Assembly: GCA_001820485.1 (NCBI GenBank)
Contig: MHPU01000011.1
Coordinates: forward strand, 14,319 to 21,050
From: Candidatus Staskawiczbacteria bacterium RIFOXYD1_FULL_32_13
GTDB lineage: Bacteria; Patescibacteriota; Minisyncoccia; Minisyncoccales; Staskawiczbacteraceae
Direction: 5' to 3'
Length of the DNA stretch: 6,732 nt
The number at the start of each line of letters is the position of its first letter. Position 1 is the stretch's first letter. This document shows, piece by piece, positions 4,374 to 6,732 of this stretch. The notes below the pieces were generated by a model. The model saw only the letters and a program-made list of their open reading frames with translations. It made no database searches and was not told where the DNA came from. The translations under genes were made by a program, and so were the position numbers.

Positions 4374-6500
4374 CTATTTTTTGTTTGGGACAAAACCTGC
4401 GTCAACTGCGGAGAGATTGATTCTGCCTTGGTCATCAATTCCAACTACTTTAACTGGTATTTTGTCTCCAACTTTTACTATATCTTCAACTTTGTTCACT
4501 CTATCTTTAGATAATTTAGAAATATGAACTAAACCAGATTGTCCTGGTAAAATATCTACAAAAGCTCCAAAATCCATTATTTTTCTTACTACTCCTTGAA
4601 AGATTTCTCCTGGCATAATTTCTCTGACAATATCTTTTATCATACTAACTGCTTTAGCGACATCTTCTTGATTTTGACCAGTTACAGATACAAAGCCAGA
4701 ATCCTCTATATCAATAGCAATTCCATTGCATTCATCAATTATTTTATTAATCACAGATCCTTTAGGACCTACAACTTCTCCAATTTTTTCAGGATTAATC
4801 TTAAATGAAACAATTTTTGGAGCATAAGGTGAAAGTTCCTTTCTTGGCTCTGCAATTGTTTTACTAATGGTATCTAAAATTTTCATGCGAGCTACTTTGG
4901 CAAGCTTTAAAGCTTCTGCGAAAATTTCTTCTGGAATGCCATCAATTTTAGTATCCATTTGAACTGCCGTAATTCCATCTTTAGTCCCTGCGACTTTAAA
5001 ATCCATATCTCCAAAATGGTCTTCTGGACCTTGGATATCAGTTAAAAGTTTGTATTTTCCAGTTTCTTCATCATGTGCTAATCCAATGGAAATTCCAGCT
5101 ACAGGTGCTTTAATTGGCACTCCAGCATCCATTAATGCTAAACAAGAAGCACAAGTTGAAGCCATAGATGTAGAGCCATTAGAAGACATAACTTCAGAGA
5201 CAATTCTAATTGTATATGGGAAATCTTCCGGATTTGGAATAACAGGGAGCAGGGCTTTTTCAGCTAAATTACCATGTCCAATTTCTCTTCGTTTTGGTCC
5301 TCTATAAAATCCTGTTTCACCTGTTGAATAAGGTGGAAAATTATAGTGATGCAAAAATCTTTTTTTACCTACAAATTCCATACCTTCTAAAACTTGCTGG
5401 TCACTTGGCCCCCCCAAAGTTAGAATTGAAAGCACTCTTGTAAGCCCCCTATTAAAAACTCCTGTACCATGAGTTCTTGGCAATACTCCCACTTCGCAAG
5501 ATAAAGTTCTTATTTCATCTAATTTCCTAAAATCTGGTCTTTGATCTTTTTCTAAAATGTTTCTTACAATAATTCTTTCCATTTCTTTTTCAAAAAATGG
5601 TAGGACTTGTTTTTCTTTGCCCTCATTAGGATATTTTTCTTTAATTATTTTAATAATTTCTTCTCTTAAAGATTCAGCATCACCTAAATTTTTTTCTCCT
5701 GCTTTTGCATTGGTAATTGCCTTGTCTAATTTATCACCCAATAATTCTCTTATTTCAGAATCAAGTGTGCTTTCAACTGCTGGCTCAAACACAGCTTTAA
5801 CTTTGCCAATTTTTTGGGATGTATCTCTTTGAAAATCAATAAGTTTTTTTAATTCTTTATCTGCTAATTTTACAGCTTGCATCGTATCTTCTTCAGTTGC
5901 TTCTTTGCTACCCATTTCAATCATATTTACTAAAACTTTTTTCTTATCATTTTCTATGCCAGCTAAAGTTAAATCAAAATTACCTTCAATTCTTTGTGCA
6001 TAACTTGGATTTACAATCCATTCTCCATTGGTTCTACCAACTCTAACAGCTCCAATTGGGCCATGCCAAGGAATTTGAGAAATTGATAAAGCAAAAGATG
6101 CTGCAATTAAGCCTGGTACATCTGGGTCATTTTCTCCATCCCAAGATAAGCAAGTTACAACAACTTGAACTTCTTTTTTAAAATCTTTTGGAAAGCGAGG
6201 TCTTATGGCTCGATCTATCATTCTGCCTGTTAAAATAGCTTCATCTGTAGGGCGAGACTCTCTTTTTAAAAATCTTGAACCAAAAATTCTACCTGCTGCA
6301 TAAAACTTTTCTTCATATTCAACTGTAAGTGGAAAATAATCCATACCTTCTACATTTTTAGGAGACATAACTACATTTGCCATTACAGTAGTATCTCCAT
6401 ATGAAACTAGACAAGACCCGGAAGATTGCTCTGTCCAAGTTGTGGTTTTAATAGTTAACTTTTTACCCCCTATATCTAAGGAAAAAATATCCTTATCCAT
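4374..6500 (-). CDS. pnp: Polyribonucleotide nucleotidyltransferase (PNPase)
   Basis: Phosphorolytic 3'-to-5' exoribonuclease that degrades RNA to nucleoside diphosphates, working as a trimer. The 708 residues fit the family norm of about 700. Domains: a first RNase PH-like core from about residue 5 (FSLDIGGKK, then GDTTVMANVVMSP); a helical linker (LIDFQRD); a second RNase PH core with RTHGTGVFNRG starting at 342, SEVMSSNGSTSMAS, and the acidic segment GDMDFKVAGTKDG (497-509); a KH domain with GPKG at 578-581; and a C-terminal S1 domain (about 631-700). The start is set at 6500, where MDKDIFSLDIGGK matches the family. A longer ORF from 6548 adds 16 residues translated from heptanucleotide repeats, which is not credible. 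No clear SD is present. A promoter at 6645-6673 predicts a leader of about 138 bases; pnp leaders are sites of autoregulation in E. coli, but whether that applies here is unknown. Confidence 0.97.
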   Translation of the reverse strand: MDKDIFSLDIGGKKLTIKTTTWTEQSSGSCLVSYGDTTVMANVVMSPKNVEGMDYFPLTVEYEEKFYAAGRIFGSRFLKRESRPTDEAILTGRMIDRAIRPRFPKDFKKEVQVVVTCLSWDGENDPDVPGLIAASFALSISQIPWHGPIGAVRVGRTNGEWIVNPSYAQRIEGNFDLTLAGIENDKKKVLVNMIEMGSKEATEEDTMQAVKLADKELKKLIDFQRDTSQKIGKVKAVFEPAVESTLDSEIRELLGDKLDKAITNAKAGEKNLGDAESLREEIIKIIKEKYPNEGKEKQVLPFFEKEMERIIVRNILEKDQRPDFRKLDEIRTLSCEVGVLPRTHGTGVFNRGLTRVLSILTLGGPSDQQVLEGMEFVGKKRFLHHYNFPPYSTGETGFYRGPKRREIGHGNLAEKALLPVIPNPEDFPYTIRIVSEVMSSNGSTSMASTCASCLALMDAGVPIKAPVAGISIGLAHDEETGKYKLLTDIQGPEDHFGDMDFKVAGTKDGITAVQMDTKIDGIPEEIFAEALKLAKVARMKILDTISKTIAEPRKELSPYAPKIVSFKINPEKIGEVVGPKGSVINKIIDECNGIAIDIEDSGFVSVTGQNQEDVAKAVSMIKDIVREIMPGEIFQGVVRKIMDFGAFVDILPGQSGLVHISKLSKDRVNKVEDIVKVGDKIPVKVVGIDDQGRINLSAVDAGFVPNKK

Positions 6501-6507
6501 ATAATTT

Positions 6508-6631
6508 AAATTCCAAATTCCAAGCAACAAATTCCAAACAAATTTCAATTTTCAAAATCTAAAAATATTTAAACTTTGAGAACTGCGTTTATTTGGGATT
6601 TATTTTGTGATTTGTAATTTGTATTTTGTTA
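6508..6631. repeat. Inverted heptanucleotide repeat arrays filling the pnp leader
   Basis: AAATTCC recurs at 6508, 6515 and 6529 on a seven-base period (the unit at 6522 has diverged; AAACAAA follows at 6536). On the far side TTTGTGA, TTTGTAA, TTTGTAT and TTTGTTA follow one another exactly every seven bases from 6604, with TTTGGGA at 6592. Read on the minus strand the first array is TTTGGAA units, so the two arrays are the same TTTGNNN type in opposite orientation. ACAAATT (6527-6533) pairs with AATTTGT (6616-6622), and ACAAAT (6538-6543) with ATTTGT (6610-6615). The pnp leader could therefore fold into a long AT-rich hairpin. No gene is seen here. Confidence 0.6.
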
Positions 6632-6644
6632 TTTTTAATTAATT

Positions 6645-6673
6645 ACTATATCATATTTTTATCACTCTCGCAA
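6645..6673 (-). promoter_or_regulatory. Promoter of pnp
   Basis: On the minus strand TTGCGA (6668-6673, 4 of 6), a 17-base spacer and TATAGT (6645-6650, 5 of 6) form a good sigma70-type promoter. TGA just before the -10 gives an extended -10. Transcription would start near 6638. Confidence 0.55.
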
Positions 6674-6675
6674 CC

Positions 6676-6703
6676 TTGACATATTATAATTTTAGTATAA
6701 GAT
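6676..6703 (+). promoter_or_regulatory. Divergent promoter for a gene beyond the right edge
   Basis: TTGACA (6676-6681, perfect), a 16-base spacer and TAAGAT (6698-6703, 4 of 6) point rightward, back to back with the pnp promoter. Transcription would start near 6710. An ATG follows at 6720 (M-A-H-Y before the edge) and another at 6730. Either could open the next gene, but too little is visible to call a coding region. Confidence 0.45.
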
Positions 6704-6732
6704 AGAATTAGTACAGGATATGGCACATTATG

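Noticed and set aside
4596..5832. Plus-strand ORFs of 70-91 codons opposite pnp
   Set aside because: They are antisense shadows of a well-conserved gene.
6501..6548. N-terminal extension of PNPase from ATG 6548
   Set aside because: The 16 residues are a translation of the AAATTCC heptad array; the conserved N terminus begins at 6500.
1..6732. CRISPR array, tRNA or rRNA genes, transposase
   Set aside because: No regularly spaced long repeats, tRNA-like cloverleaf with conserved arms, rRNA motifs or transposase motifs were seen.

Overview
This is an AT-rich bacterial chromosomal segment. It reads with the standard bacterial code, because TGA, TAA and TAG all act as stops at sensible gene ends. 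The style of the proteins suggests a Candidate Phyla Radiation (Patescibacteria, perhaps Parcubacteria-like) genome: an extended YqeY, a lysine-rich 72-residue bS21, a Pth with GHKG in place of GHNG, and short-period AT-rich repeats between genes. That assignment is inference, not proof. Six housekeeping genes are recognised with high confidence: pth (minus strand), then lepB, hisS, rpsU and yqeY (plus strand), and pnp (minus strand, converging on yqeY).

Layout. At 1-65 there is a possible terminator for a gene to the left, facing pth (66-650). At 668-1307 a compact unit of about 48-49% GC (hand-counted in its two ORFs) sits in much more AT-rich surroundings. It has a near-consensus sigma70-type promoter, a leader hairpin, two small ORFs (62 and 55 codons) each with a good Shine-Dalgarno (SD) sequence, an intercistronic hairpin and a strong intrinsic terminator. 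I do not recognise either product. At 1357-3273 lie lepB and hisS, 24 bases apart. At 3325-4314 lie rpsU and yqeY, each preceded by a copy of the same palindromic, internally structured repeat. A symmetrical terminator at 4325-4360 separates yqeY from pnp (4374-6500). The pnp leader is built from two inverted arrays of heptanucleotide repeats. At 6645-6703 two promoters stand back to back, one for pnp and one for a plus-strand gene beyond the window.

How the genes relate. Pth recycles peptidyl-tRNA, HisRS charges tRNA-His, bS21 is a small-subunit ribosomal protein, YqeY is a GatB-related protein, LepB processes exported proteins and PNPase degrades RNA. The window is therefore mainly core translation and RNA turnover, interrupted by one foreign-looking mini-operon. 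None of the six housekeeping genes has a convincing SD sequence, while both genes of the GC-rich unit do.

The observations most worth following are the GC-rich two-gene unit with its mutually complementary hairpin arms, the paired structured repeats around rpsU with compensatory base changes, and the heptanucleotide repeats inside pth and in the pnp leader.
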